Below, in pieces: positions 8,366-18,243 of a stretch of DNA of 48,459 nt. A program made the translations under genes and the position numbers. This DNA comes from a bacterium BMS3Abin03 (GTDB lineage: Bacteria > Bacteroidota > Ignavibacteria > Ignavibacteriales > Ignavibacteriaceae), in the NCBI GenBank assembly GCA_002898075.1, contig BDSV01000045.1:1-48459 (forward strand), given 5' to 3'. Within the stretch, counting starts at the first letter, position 1. Each line of letters starts with the position of its first letter. The notes beneath the pieces are model-generated. The model saw only the letters and a program-made list of their open reading frames with translations. It was not told the origin of the DNA and did not search any database.

Positions 8366-8726
8366 AGTTTATCCTTCTTATTTATTTTACAACTAAAATT
8401 AAATAAATAATTCTTATATTATCAAATTATTACCGGAGACGATTAAAATTTTTCCCGATATAAAATCCAAAGTATTGCCTTAATAATTTATTAAAAAATT
8501 AGATGTGACTATCTGCCGGTTTAATTAACTATAGAATAAAGGTCTTCAAAATTAAGAGCTTATAAATCTCATTTCGGTAATCCTCAAAAAGCAGGGTTGG
8601 TTATGCCCGCCCGGTTTTTTATTTAACAGATTCATATAATATTTCTGGTTCTGATTTTATTTGATATTTTCCTTATACAAGCTTAAGTTTTAATATCTTT
8701 TAATAACAAGATTTGGAGAAGATTCA
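8366..8726. other. Gene-free divergent promoter region with one stem-loop
   Basis: This lies between the divergent nitrilase and FG-GAP genes. It is AT-rich. One GC-rich stem, GCAGGG (8591-8596) against CCCGC (8606-8610), is followed by CCGGTTTTTT and preceded by AAAAA. It looks terminator-like on both strands, with one bulge, but neither neighbouring gene should end here. It may be a remnant or a leader structure for the gene at 8727. Confidence 0.35.
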
Positions 8727-10739
8727 ATGAAAAAAGTTTATACTATACTAATTGTGATTTTTTCTTTAACGTTTGCGATTCCTCAAGGTAATAACTTCCT
8801 GCCCGATGTGATGAACAAAGTACAGGTAATTCAAAATGTTTCCGATAAGCTTGTACCGGAAATAATTTTGCTCGATACTTTTCCTAACTTCAACGGTTTC
8901 CCAAAGCATATTTCGGGTACTTCATTGGAAGGAGGAATACTCGTCAATATGGATTCCGATCCCGAACTGGAAATTTTATACAATGTCGGCAACCTTGTAT
9001 ATGCATGGAATTCGGACGGAACAGATGTTGCCGGCTGGCCTAAAACGGTTACGCCTACTCTGCAAAGCGCACCTGCATTCGGAGATATAGATGGTGACGG
9101 GGAAGGTGAGATAGTAGTAACCCGTCTCTCGGGAACATCGAACGGAACGGTTTACGCTTTCGAAAAAGATGGGAGTAACGTATCCGGATTCCCCATAAAT
9201 CATGGATACTCCACCCGAACACCCGTGCTGGCAGATTTAGACGGTGACGGAGCGTTAGAAATTATCGTTAACAAACGGCTCTATCCGAATGGAGAAGTTT
9301 GGGTTTACAAGGGAGACGGAACGGTATTTCCCGGCTGGCCTCAATCTACAACGGAAGTTCCTGCATCCAGTGCGGCTGTGGGCGATATCACCGGCGACAA
9401 TGTTCCGGAAATAGTCTTTGAATCGTATACAAGCATTTATGTATGGGATAAAGACGGAAATTTACTTTCAGGTTTTCCATTTATTCTGCCCGGCGGATAC
9501 ACACTTTCATACTCATCACCCGTTTTAGCTGATGTTGATAACGATAATAAGAGAGAAATTATTTTTGGAACTCATAATACAAGTAACGGAAGCGGTAGTG
9601 TTTATATACTTAACGATGATGGTTCGGTCTTACCCGGCTGGCCCAAATACACAGGTTGGTGGGTTTATACTCCTCCCTCGGTTGGCTATATCGATGGCGA
9701 TAATATATTAGATATTGCCGTCGGAGATCAGGTATTAAGCGGTACACCTGTAGATCATGTTTATGCATGGAATGCTAACGGAGATGCTTTAAGCGGCTTT
9801 CCAATCGGTCCGGTCAAGGCAATTAACTCCCAAATTATTTTAGCCGATATTGATAACGATAATTTCGTGGAATTAATCACAGATGATAATGGATCGCCTG
9901 CTCTTTATCACGCATACAACCACGACGGCACAGTAGTAAGCGGCTGGCCTATTGAATTGGCGGGACAAACTACATTTTACCAGGTTCCTGCATTGGGTGA
10001 TGTTAACAGAGATGGTATTCTTGATATACTCTGCGCTGCTACCGATGCAACATCGTATGTTAATGTAAATCTTCTTAATACAGGAATATCATTCTTTCCT
10101 GAAAAGATTGAACTTTCATGCTTTCAATACAATGAAAGGCATAACGGAGTTTACGGAGATATAGCATCTGCGTTGCCGGTTGAACTCGTTAGTTTTACCG
10201 CATCGTTTGAAGCTAATTCTGTTTTACTCAAATGGCAAACAGCTTCAGAATTAAATAATCTCGGATTTGAAATTCAAAGAGCTTCTAATAACGGAAATTT
10301 TATGACGATCGGTTTTGTGAAAGGAGAAGGTACTTCAACTTCTGAACATTTCTATTCATTTAAAGATTCCGGTACAAAGAGTACAACCTATTTTTACAGA
10401 CTGAAACAAATTGACTTTAACGGTACATTTGAATATTCGGATATAATTGAAGTTGATGTTAATTTAACTCCAACCGAATTCGTTTTAGAGCAAAATTTTC
10501 CCAATCCGTTTAATCCGACCACCAAGATAAAATTTACGATTTCGGATTTACGATTTACTATTTTAAAGGTATATGACGTTTCGGGAAATGAAATTGCAAC
10601 ATTGATAAACAAAAAATTACACCCTGGAACTTACGAAGTTACATTCGATGCAAGCAAGCTACCAAGTGGTGTTTATTTCTATCAATTAAAAGCTGGCAGC
10701 AGATTTATCGCTACTAAAAAAATGATCCTCCTGCGTTAA
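8727..10739 (+). CDS. Secreted FG-GAP repeat protein with type IX sorting domain
   Basis: A 670-residue exported protein. The signal peptide KKVYTILIVIFSLTFAIPQG is followed by about 430 residues of FG-GAP/VCBS-like beta-propeller repeats, recognisable by repeated GDIDGDGEGEIVV, LADLDGDGALEIIV and GDINVPEIVF-like calcium-binding turns alternating with GWP blocks. An immunoglobulin-like VELVSFTASFEANSVLLKW domain comes next (about residues 490-580). The last 80 residues hold NFPNPFNPTTKIKF and end in the LPSGVYFYQLKAGSRFIATKKMILLR-like pattern (split here only for naming) of type IX secretion sorting domains. A 14-base tandem repeat inside that domain codes for an unusual FTISDLRFTI insert. 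GGAGAA precedes the ATG. Function beyond surface display or adhesion is unknown. Confidence 0.88.
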   Translation: MKKVYTILIVIFSLTFAIPQGNNFLPDVMNKVQVIQNVSDKLVPEIILLDTFPNFNGFPKHISGTSLEGGILVNMDSDPELEILYNVGNLVYAWNSDGTDVAGWPKTVTPTLQSAPAFGDIDGDGEGEIVVTRLSGTSNGTVYAFEKDGSNVSGFPINHGYSTRTPVLADLDGDGALEIIVNKRLYPNGEVWVYKGDGTVFPGWPQSTTEVPASSAAVGDITGDNVPEIVFESYTSIYVWDKDGNLLSGFPFILPGGYTLSYSSPVLADVDNDNKREIIFGTHNTSNGSGSVYILNDDGSVLPGWPKYTGWWVYTPPSVGYIDGDNILDIAVGDQVLSGTPVDHVYAWNANGDALSGFPIGPVKAINSQIILADIDNDNFVELITDDNGSPALYHAYNHDGTVVSGWPIELAGQTTFYQVPALGDVNRDGILDILCAATDATSYVNVNLLNTGISFFPEKIELSCFQYNERHNGVYGDIASALPVELVSFTASFEANSVLLKWQTASELNNLGFEIQRASNNGNFMTIGFVKGEGTSTSEHFYSFKDSGTKSTTYFYRLKQIDFNGTFEYSDIIEVDVNLTPTEFVLEQNFPNPFNPTTKIKFTISDLRFTILKVYDVSGNEIATLINKKLHPGTYEVTFDASKLPSGVYFYQLKAGSRFIATKKMILLR

Positions 10740-10779
10740 TAACCAGAGAGGATAGGTATTGATGAGATAAAAATATTTT

Positions 10780-10814
10780 AAGGGGTTCTGTTAGCCATAC
10801 GGAACTCCTTTTTC
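10780..10814 (+). terminator. Terminator after the FG-GAP gene
   Basis: AAGGGGTTC (10780-10788) pairs with GAACTCCTT (10802-10810) with one G-T wobble and is followed by a T-run, about 40 bases after the stop codon. Confidence 0.8.
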
Positions 10815-10904
10815 TATTCATTATCTTATTTAACAAACAGCTTCTTCATATTTTCTGTTTCACAAAAATAACTATATTTAACCCACTCAAATAAAATTTA
10901 TTCT

Positions 10905-11951
10905 ATGAACGCAAAGAACAAAATACCGGTTGGAATTTTAGGAGCAACCGGAAGTGTCGGACAAAAGTTTGTTCAACTTTTAGCTGATCATCCCTGGTTT
11001 GAAATTACAGAAGTGGCTGCATCCGGCTACTCTGCGGGGAAAAAATACAAAGATGCCTGCCAATGGTATTTAGAATCTGCTATTCCCAAAAACGTTGCCG
11101 GGCTGGAAGTTAAAAAGTGTAAACCAAACTTAAATTGCGAAGTAGTATTTTCAGGGCTTGATTCGAAGGTAGCCGGAGTAATTGAATCTGATTTTGCTAA
11201 AAGCGGTTATAAAGTTATTTCGAACTCGCGTAATCACAGGATGGATGATAATGTTCCGCTCCTCGTACCGGAAATTAATCCTGAGCATATTGAACTTATA
11301 AAATTTCAAGAGTACGGCAACGGCTTTATAGTTACAAATCCAAACTGCTCTACTATCGGGCTGGTATTAGCTTTAAAACCATTGATAGATAATTTTGGCG
11401 TGGAAAAAGTAAACGTTGTTACTATGCAGGCAATTTCAGGCGCCGGTAATCCAAATAAGCTGAAAATTGATATAGACGATAATGTAATTCCTTTTATCGA
11501 GGGCGAAGAAGATAAATTACAAACAGAACCGCAAAAGATTTTTGGAGAGTTAAGTTCGGGTAAAATTATTTTTAACGAGATTCAAATAGATGCGCAATGC
11601 AACAGGGTGAACGTAACAGACGGACATCTTGAAAATGTTCAGGTAAAACTTAAGAAGTTCGTCAACATTGATCAAATCATCGAAGTCTGGCATGAGTTTA
11701 CTGCCGAACCCCAGCATCTTCGTCTCCCGTCTGCGCCGAACCACCCAATTCATTTTTTCATAAAGAATGATTTTCCCCAGCCAATATTTCATCGATTGAT
11801 TGAAAACGGAATGGCAGTATCTATCGGTAGATTGAGGAAGGATGAAATATTCGATTACAAATTTGTGCTTCTTTCACACAATACGGTAAGAGGTGCTGCG
11901 GGCGGAGCAATTCTATGCGCCGAATTACTCAGGGCTAAAGGAATCATTTAA
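10905..11951 (+). CDS. asd: Aspartate-semialdehyde dehydrogenase
   Basis: A 348-residue cytoplasmic enzyme that reduces beta-aspartyl phosphate to aspartate semialdehyde with NADPH, the branch-point step to lysine/diaminopimelate, threonine and methionine. The N-terminal GILGATGSVGQKFVQLL is the nucleotide-binding loop, Cys148 in NPNCSTIG is the catalytic nucleophile, and His241 in DGHLENV is the acid-base residue. GLVLALKPL and the short length fit the archaeal/fungal-type branch more than the E. coli type. No Shine-Dalgarno site is evident. It is followed 100 bases later by the two-component genes and is probably transcribed alone. Confidence 0.93.
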   Translation: MNAKNKIPVGILGATGSVGQKFVQLLADHPWFEITEVAASGYSAGKKYKDACQWYLESAIPKNVAGLEVKKCKPNLNCEVVFSGLDSKVAGVIESDFAKSGYKVISNSRNHRMDDNVPLLVPEINPEHIELIKFQEYGNGFIVTNPNCSTIGLVLALKPLIDNFGVEKVNVVTMQAISGAGNPNKLKIDIDDNVIPFIEGEEDKLQTEPQKIFGELSSGKIIFNEIQIDAQCNRVNVTDGHLENVQVKLKKFVNIDQIIEVWHEFTAEPQHLRLPSAPNHPIHFFIKNDFPQPIFHRLIENGMAVSIGRLRKDEIFDYKFVLLSHNTVRGAAGGAILCAELLRAKGII

Positions 11952-12055
11952 TTATCAACGGCAGACAGTCTCTGCAATTTTCTTTCTGTTTTATTAGTAT
12001 TCCACATTACTTATTTTAAACTAACAATTAAAAATTCAGAGGTATAAAATATTTA

Positions 12056-13495
12056 ATGACCGATAAATTAAAATTTAATTTTAATCTTTTTAACAATTTC
12101 CCCGATATGTATTTTCTCCTTTCATTCAAAGGTGAAATTATCTTGATGAACTCCTCCGTAAAAAGATTAATTGAGGAAGATGAAAACCCCGCATCTTTTA
12201 AGTATCTGTTCGATCTAATTCAGCTATGCGATAGAAGTGAAGCGGAAGATTTGTTCCGAAAATGTGTTGAGGAAAAAACAAGCACGCATTATCAAACAAA
12301 ATTTTATATAAATAATAAACTAATAAACGTAACTCTTAGCTGCACTCACCCGATACGAACCATAGATAGCGAATTAAGCGACTATGTTATAGCTATTGCC
12401 AGAGATATTAGCGAGGAAAAGAAAAAAGAGTTGGAATTAGTAAGATTTCACAACGTTGCCGAAGGAAGCGTTAACCCGGTTCAGATAACAGACTTAAACG
12501 GGAAAATGATTTATGTAAATCCTGCGTTTATAAAAGTCAGCGGTTATTCAAAAGATGAATTAATCGGAGAAAACCCGAGAATATTCGGGAGCGGAAAACA
12601 TCCTAATAAGTTTTGGGCGAAGGTTTGGAAAACTATTTCAAGCGGGAAAGTTTGGTTCGGTGAAATAGAAGATAAGCGGAAAAACGGCGAACCGTTTTAT
12701 TCACAACTTTTAATATCGCCGATAATGGATAAAGACGGAAAGGTAACCGGTTACTTCGGTATTCATAGGGATATTAGCGATAAACGGGTGCTTGAAAAAC
12801 AACTTATCCATACACAAAAAATGGAAAGCATCGGAACACTTGCGGCAGGCATAGCACACGAGGTCGGGAATCCGCTGGCTTCTATTTCTGCCCTGGTTCA
12901 GGTAGTGCAAAGAAATACTAAAGAACAGTTTACAGATGAAAAACTCGGGCTGATTAAATCCCAGGTTACAAGAATTTCAAAAATAATTAGAGACCTTGTA
13001 GATTTTTCCAGACCATCAAACTATGAATTGAAATCAATAAATATTAATAAAAGTTTGAAAGAAACCGTGGAAATAACACGAGTGGGAACCAAGGCAAAAG
13101 ACATTGAATTCAACGTAAAATTAAGTAATGAAATTCCGGTTATACCATTAATCCCCGACCAGATCGAGCAAGTATTTTTGAATATTTTAATAAATGCCGT
13201 CGATGCAATTACAGAAATGAATTCAAACGACAGGAAAAAGAGAATTGATGTGGAATCTTTTATTAATGGTAACGAGGTTGTGATAAACATTATCGATAAT
13301 GGTCATGGAATAGAAGAAGAAAACCTCAACAAAATTTTTGAACCATTTTTTACTACTAAGGGACAGGGGAAAGGTACAGGTCTGGGTTTGTGGGTTAGTT
13401 ATGGAATAATGAAAAGTTTTCAGGGAGATATAAAAGTAAAAAGCAAAGCAGGCGAAGGCACAACATTTCAATTAACATTACCAATCGATACATAA
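12056..13495 (+). CDS. Cytoplasmic PAS-domain sensor histidine kinase
   Basis: A 479-residue kinase with no membrane segment. A degenerate first PAS domain covers about residues 10-120. A second, canonical PAS follows at about 130-245 ([34 protein letters not shown]). The phosphoacceptor His268 lies in [14 protein letters not shown], and the C-terminal ATPase domain has the N box [10 protein letters not shown], the G1 box [11 protein letters not shown] and the G2 box [14 protein letters not shown]. It should sense an internal cue and phosphorylate the NtrC-type regulator that starts 15 bases after its stop codon. The signal is not evident. Such kinases often control nitrogen, carbon or redox genes. 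Confidence 0.92.
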   Translation: MTDKLKFNFNLFNNFPDMYFLLSFKGEIILMNSSVKRLIEEDENPASFKYLFDLIQLCDRSEAEDLFRKCVEEKTSTHYQTKFYINNKLINVTLSCTHPIRTIDSELSDYVIAIARDISEEKKKELELVRFHNVAEGSVNPVQITDLNGKMIYVNPAFIKVSGYSKDELIGENPRIFGSGKHPNKFWAKVWKTISSGKVWFGEIEDKRKNGEPFYSQLLISPIMDKDGKVTGYFGIHRDISDKRVLEKQLIHTQKMESIGTLAAGIAHEVGNPLASISALVQVVQRNTKEQFTDEKLGLIKSQVTRISKIIRDLVDFSRPSNYELKSININKSLKETVEITRVGTKAKDIEFNVKLSNEIPVIPLIPDQIEQVFLNILINAVDAITEMNSNDRKKRIDVESFINGNEVVINIIDNGHGIEEENLNKIFEPFFTTKGQGKGTGLGLWVSYGIMKSFQGDIKVKSKAGEGTTFQLTLPIDT

Positions 13496-13510
13496 AAAGG
13501 GAATGACGGA

Positions 13511-14866
13511 ATGTCTAAGAAAATATTAGTAGTTGATGACGAGCAAATAATAAGGGAATCTCTTTCTTATATTTTAGCAAATGAGGGTTATGAGGTAGCC
13601 GAAGCTGAAAACGGTAAAATTGCCTATTCAAAAATGCTTGAATCGGCTTACGACCTTGTAATAACCGACCTGGAAATGCCGGAAATGAAAGGCACCGAAC
13701 TGCTTGAAAAAATAAGGGAGTTGAGCGTTCAAACATCTACAATTGTTATCACTGCCTATGGTTCGCTGGAAACGGCAATTGCCGCACTCCGCAGCGGTGT
13801 AAGCGATTATATTCTTAAACCGATAGAATTCGATGAATTATTAATTAAAGTAAACAGATTATTCGATACTAAAAAGCTGCTCGATGAAAATCAATTTCTC
13901 AAAAGAGAATTGCAAAGAAACACAGCCGAATTCAAAATAATCGGCAGCAGTTCCGCAATTAATAAAGTATTTAATTTAATTAAGTCGGTTGCAAATACCG
14001 ACAGCAATGTGTTAATAACCGGGCGAAGCGGAACCGGTAAAGAATTGGTTGCTAAAGCGCTTCACTATTCATCCAACAGAAAGAACAAAGCATTTATAGC
14101 CATTAATTGCGGAGCTATTTCAGATAATCTTATTGAAAGTGAATTGTTCGGTCATAAGAAAGGAGCTTTTACCGGAGCTGTTAGCGATAAAGATGGATTT
14201 ATAAAAGCTGCAAACGGCGGCACTCTTTTCCTCGATGAAATCGGGGAGATGCCGTTGAACCTGCAGGTAAAACTACTAAGGGCAATTCAGGAGAGGGAAT
14301 ATACTCCGGTTGGAACTACATCGGCAATTCCTGTTAATGTAAGATTTATCGCATCAACAAATAAAGATTTGGAACAACAGATAAAAGAGGGAACTTTCCG
14401 GGAAGATTTGTTTTACAGATTGAATGTTATTGAAATCCGTCTTCCCTCATTAAAAGAAAGACCCGAAGACATCCCGGTACTCGCAAATCATTTTGTAGAT
14501 AAGTACAGAAATCAAATGAATAAAAAAATTAAGGGGATAAATGACAAAGCAATGAGAGCTTTGGTAAACCATGAATGGAAGGGTGAAGTACGTGAGCTGG
14601 AAAATATAATTGAGAGAGCAGTTATTTTCTGCAATGAAGATTACATTACTCAAAGTCATCTTCCGGAATCGTTTGGCACGGGTGACAATATCTCTGTTCT
14701 TCCGTTTACCGGTTCTTTAGAAGATTCGGTTAAAAAATATGAACGCGATATAATTCTCAATTCTCTTGAGAACAATGATTTCAACAAGGGAAAAACTGCT
14801 GAAGAGCTAAATGTCGGACTTTCAACATTATATCGAAAACTTAAAGAATTGGATATAAAAATCTAA
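13511..14866 (+). CDS. NtrC-type sigma-54-dependent response regulator
   Basis: A 451-residue regulator with three parts: a receiver domain with phosphoacceptor Asp53 in ITDLEMPEM, an AAA+ ATPase with Walker [10 protein letters not shown] and the sigma-54-contact motif GAFTGA, and a C-terminal Fis-type helix-turn-helix ([20 protein letters not shown]). The Walker B region reads FLDEIGEMP. When phosphorylated by the adjacent kinase, it should oligomerise and open sigma-54 promoters. The target genes are unknown, but the receiver-like gene at 15094 and the cytochrome cluster behind it are candidates by position. Confidence 0.94.
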   Translation: MSKKILVVDDEQIIRESLSYILANEGYEVAEAENGKIAYSKMLESAYDLVITDLEMPEMKGTELLEKIRELSVQTSTIVITAYGSLETAIAALRSGVSDYILKPIEFDELLIKVNRLFDTKKLLDENQFLKRELQRNTAEFKIIGSSSAINKVFNLIKSVANTDSNVLITGRSGTGKELVAKALHYSSNRKNKAFIAINCGAISDNLIESELFGHKKGAFTGAVSDKDGFIKAANGGTLFLDEIGEMPLNLQVKLLRAIQEREYTPVGTTSAIPVNVRFIASTNKDLEQQIKEGTFREDLFYRLNVIEIRLPSLKERPEDIPVLANHFVDKYRNQMNKKIKGINDKAMRALVNHEWKGEVRELENIIERAVIFCNEDYITQSHLPESFGTGDNISVLPFTGSLEDSVKKYERDIILNSLENNDFNKGKTAEELNVGLSTLYRKLKELDIKI

Positions 14867-15037
14867 TTTTTTGAAAAAACCATCCCGGTAGAATTTTCTC
14901 ATAATTTAAAAATATTCGATTTTCATATTTTCAAATACGAGAATCTCATAAAATTTGTAAAAAATGCTTCCCTGCCAAAACATTGAATACACTAAAAAAA
15001 TATAATATTTAGCTGGAATTGTATCGGAGAAAAATTT

Positions 15038-15053
15038 TTGGCACACAAAGTGA
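15038..15053 (+). promoter_or_regulatory. Weak sigma-54-like promoter upstream of the receiver-like gene
   Basis: TTGGCAC at 15038-15044 matches the -24 element of sigma-54 promoters. Ten bases after the GG, however, the expected GC of the -12 element reads GA. It lies about 40 bases before the start at 15094, directly after an NtrC-type regulator gene. Only half of the consensus is met. Confidence 0.22.
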
Positions 15054-15093
15054 GATTACCACAGCATGTTATTTTAGGGGTAATTAAATTAGT

Positions 15094-15480
15094 ATGAATT
15101 CCAACATGAAAAAAGTTTTATTCTACAGTCCCGATTTCAGTTTCTGTTATAGCTTATTAATGTATTTACACGATAAATATGATGTGACCTCTTCAACCGA
15201 TATGAATGTACTGAAATCTTTAACCCGCCGCAGCGATTTTGATCTGCTTATTTTAGATGCTGAGCCGGGAAGTGAAATTGAAAAACTATGTAAGGAAATT
15301 AAAAACACATCACCCGGTCTTAAAATTATACTTACCTATGTTTATAACAGTAAAATGAATGACGCCGATATAAGAATAAGAAATTGTGTTTCTACAATTT
15401 TTTACAAACCTTTCGACCTGAGCGAAGTATCGAAATCATTAAAACAGATTGTTAGTAATTCGCAGCCCCATACTATATAA
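15094..15480 (+). CDS. Small receiver-like protein
   Basis: A 128-residue single-domain protein with the alternating strand and helix pattern of response-regulator receivers. LLILDAEPG supplies a possible phosphoacceptor aspartate and FYKPFDLSEV the conserved lysine region. At strand 1, VLFYSPDFSF offers only a single acidic residue where receivers usually have two, so magnesium binding may be weak. It could be a pseudo-receiver working by protein contact. It stands just behind the kinase and NtrC-type regulator. A second start at ATG 15106 is possible. Confidence 0.7.
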   Translation: MNSNMKKVLFYSPDFSFCYSLLMYLHDKYDVTSSTDMNVLKSLTRRSDFDLLILDAEPGSEIEKLCKEIKNTSPGLKIILTYVYNSKMNDADIRIRNCVSTIFYKPFDLSEVSKSLKQIVSNSQPHTI

Positions 15481-15867
15481 AAATCACACAACCTCAAGAT
15501 TATTAAAATTATTAATGAGTTCACTCATTATATTAGTATAGCTGAAACGAGCATGAAAAAGCATTTACACACAAAGGTATAATTATAATGCTGGTCCCAT
15601 ATAACCACAAAAAGAAATTATAATCGTATAAAATGAAATAGAATGTTGCGTTGACCCAAGTAATTGTCGAAGACTCGATATCATTATTTATGATACGAAT
15701 ATTCCAACAATTGCAAATAATAATAAATGGAAATTCTCACGGTTGAGAATCAATTTTTAACAAAATAATGTTTTTGTTAGATTTTGCAGGGTTTTTTAAT
15801 GGTATTAGGTTTGCTAAGAAAAACCGGCTAAGTAAAAATAATATTAGCAAATATATATTTAAATGTT
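15481..15867. other. Gene-free AT-rich stretch
   Basis: No gene, strong hairpin or repeat that I can support was seen between the receiver-like gene and the small membrane remnant at 15868. Confidence 0.5.
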
Positions 15868-16013
15868 ATGAAAAACGTACTCTTTTATTTATTTTTCATC
15901 GCTGTTGTAGTAGCTTTATACGGTTTTGCATTTTCTATCTCCTGAATGTATATCAAGAAAGAGAAGCAAAATCTAAAAGTAAGGCAATTGATTATGTTCA
16001 TCGGGAGAAATAA
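15868..16013 (+). pseudogene. Possible small single-pass membrane protein, frameshifted
   Basis: ATG at 15868 opens MKNVLFYLFFIAVVVALYGF, a clear membrane helix, but this frame stops at 15943. Another frame continues right there with YLLNVYQEREAKSKSKAI and DYVHREK, and stops at 16011-16013. Joined, they give a roughly 48-residue protein with one membrane helix and a charged cytoplasmic-type tail. The total length of 146 bases is one base short of a whole number of codons. It may be a real gene with a base missing in the assembly, a recent pseudogene, or chance. It sits just before the cytochrome cluster. Confidence 0.35.
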
Positions 16014-16066
16014 TTATATCTTCTAAATTATTTAACTATTTTGGATTACTATTGAAGGGGAGCTAC

Positions 16067-18211
16067 ATGAGGTACAAATTCCTCGCATTATTTATCGGCG
16101 GAATTCTTATAATCGCGGGTAACAACATCTTCGCACAGACGAAAGATGATTGTTTAATTTGTCATGATGACCCTGGATTTACTACCGAAAAAAATGGAAA
16201 AGAAATTTCGCTATACGTAAGCGAAGATGTTTTTAATTCTTCCGTACATGGAAAATTAAATTGCGTTGCCTGCCATACAGGATTCGATCCGGAAGAAGAG
16301 CCTCATAAAGTCCCGATGACAAAAGTTAAATGCCTAACCTGCCATGAAAAAGACAGACAAAAACACCTGTTTCACCCGCAAATATTAAATGCAAAAGGAA
16401 ATGAAAAAACTCCCGGCACGGCTTGCGTTAGTTGCCATGGAAATCATAATATCCAATCACCTGAAAAACCCGGGACCAAATGGAGTTCTGAAAATATTCC
16501 TAAATCCTGCGGTATTTGTCATAAAAACAAATTAAAGAGATATAAATTATCCAATCATTATAATGCATTCCAAAATGGAACGAAAGGGGCGCCAAACTGT
16601 ATAACCTGCCACCTGAGTAAAACATTAAAAGTTAATACATATTTTGATACTTTGCAGGTCAAATTATCCGAAGAGAAATTATGTTTATCCTGTCATTTAG
16701 ATAACCCTGCTGTCCGGGAAAGAGTTGGATTATCCGCCAAGTTTATTTCTTCTTATGAACAGAGTATCCATGGATCGGCACTCTATAATGGTAATGAAAA
16801 GGCAGCGACCTGTATAAATTGTCATAATTCGCATAAAATAGAAAATGCACAGAATCCGCAATCATCTGTTTACAAAGGAAACATTCCTAATACCTGCTCT
16901 AAGTGCCATACTAAAATTGCCAAAGAATATGAACAAAGTATCCATGGGCAAGCCATTAAAAATAAAAATTTCGATGCGCCGGTGTGTACCGATTGCCACG
17001 GTGAGCATAATATATTAAGCCCGAAGAATCCCAAGTCTCCGGTTTCATATAAAAATGTTGCGAAAGAAGTTTGCTCACGCTGCCACAGTTCCGTTAAACT
17101 TACAGAAAAATTCGGTATTAGATCAGACAGGTTCAAATCATATTCAGATAGCTATCATGGATTAGCCCTCGAGGGAGGTTCAATAAGGGTTGCTAATTGC
17201 GTAAGCTGCCATGGCGCACACAATATAAAACCTGCTTCCGATCCGACTTCATCAATAAACAAAGCTAATCTTGTACATACTTGTGGTAAATGCCACCCGG
17301 GTGCAAATGCTAATTTCACAAAAGGTAAAATCCATGTTTCTTTAGAGTTTGCAAAAACTGAAAGACCAATTTTATATTGGATAATAACCTTCTATATATT
17401 CCTTATTATATCCGTTATAGGCGGTATGTTTTTACACAACATTCTGGACTTTTACAAAAAGGCAAAAATTAAAAAATTAAAACAACGCGGCTTGATCAGG
17501 AAAGTAGAATACGGGCATAGTCTTTATGTAAGGATGACATTAAATGAAAGACTTCAGCACATAATATTAGCGCTTAGTTTCTTAACTCTGGTTGTTACCG
17601 GATTTATGTTGAAATTTCCCGAATCATGGTGGGTAAAATCCCTTAGAAGCATATACAGCCAGGCATTTGAATTAAGAAGTTTACTGCATAGAATTGCAGC
17701 CGTAATAATGGTACTTGTCAGCTTGTATCACATTTTTTACTTGTCGTTTACAAAAAGAGGCAGACAATTATTCAAAGACCTTTTACCCAGATTCAAAGAT
17801 ATTCAGGACGCAATAAACGTTGCCAAATTTAATCTCGGATTATCGAGTGAAAAACCGAAATTTGATCGTTTCAGTTATGTAGAAAAAGCCGAATACTGGG
17901 CGTTGGTTTGGGGAACTATAATAATGACTGTAACCGGAATTGTTATGTGGTTCGATAATACGTTTATCGGGCTATTTACAATACTTGGTTGGGATATTGC
18001 TTCAACCATTCACTATTACGAAGCATGGTTAGCTTTTTTGGCTATACTTGTGTGGCACTTTTATTTCGTAATATTTAATCCGGATGTTTATCCGATGAAT
18101 TTAGCATGGTTCAACGGAAAAATCAGTGAGGAAGAAATGGCTGAAGAACATCCATTAGAATTAGAAAGAATAAAGAAGTCTGAAAAATCAAATTCAGAGA
18201 AGAATAAATAA
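16067..18211 (+). CDS. 13-haem cytochrome c fused to a b-type membrane cytochrome
   Basis: A 714-residue protein, CbcL-like in layout. The signal peptide MRYKFLALFIGGILIIAGNN and IFAQ is followed by about 410 residues with 13 CxxCH motifs in periplasmic c-type haem units. A single hydrophobic helix and then a four-helix b-type domain come last, with histidines in RLQHI, LLHRIAAV, YHIFY, TIHYYEAW and LVWHFYFV that can hold haem b. It should take electrons from menaquinol and load them onto the periplasmic haems. I prefer ATG 16067, with AAGGGGAG six bases before it, over the upstream TTG at 16052. It is the first of four cytochrome genes in one direction and only distantly similar to the next ones. 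Confidence 0.85.
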   Translation: MRYKFLALFIGGILIIAGNNIFAQTKDDCLICHDDPGFTTEKNGKEISLYVSEDVFNSSVHGKLNCVACHTGFDPEEEPHKVPMTKVKCLTCHEKDRQKHLFHPQILNAKGNEKTPGTACVSCHGNHNIQSPEKPGTKWSSENIPKSCGICHKNKLKRYKLSNHYNAFQNGTKGAPNCITCHLSKTLKVNTYFDTLQVKLSEEKLCLSCHLDNPAVRERVGLSAKFISSYEQSIHGSALYNGNEKAATCINCHNSHKIENAQNPQSSVYKGNIPNTCSKCHTKIAKEYEQSIHGQAIKNKNFDAPVCTDCHGEHNILSPKNPKSPVSYKNVAKEVCSRCHSSVKLTEKFGIRSDRFKSYSDSYHGLALEGGSIRVANCVSCHGAHNIKPASDPTSSINKANLVHTCGKCHPGANANFTKGKIHVSLEFAKTERPILYWIITFYIFLIISVIGGMFLHNILDFYKKAKIKKLKQRGLIRKVEYGHSLYVRMTLNERLQHIILALSFLTLVVTGFMLKFPESWWVKSLRSIYSQAFELRSLLHRIAAVIMVLVSLYHIFYLSFTKRGRQLFKDLLPRFKDIQDAINVAKFNLGLSSEKPKFDRFSYVEKAEYWALVWGTIIMTVTGIVMWFDNTFIGLFTILGWDIASTIHYYEAWLAFLAILVWHFYFVIFNPDVYPMNLAWFNGKISEEEMAEEHPLELERIKKSEKSNSEKNK

Positions 18212-18243
18212 TATAAGTATTCACAACAATTTTATCTTTTAAA

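Noticed and set aside
15768-16013. 81-residue open frame as a gene
   Set aside because: Its first part has no protein-like character. Only the last third matches the charged tail of the small frameshifted membrane protein listed at 15868, and the helix lies in another frame.
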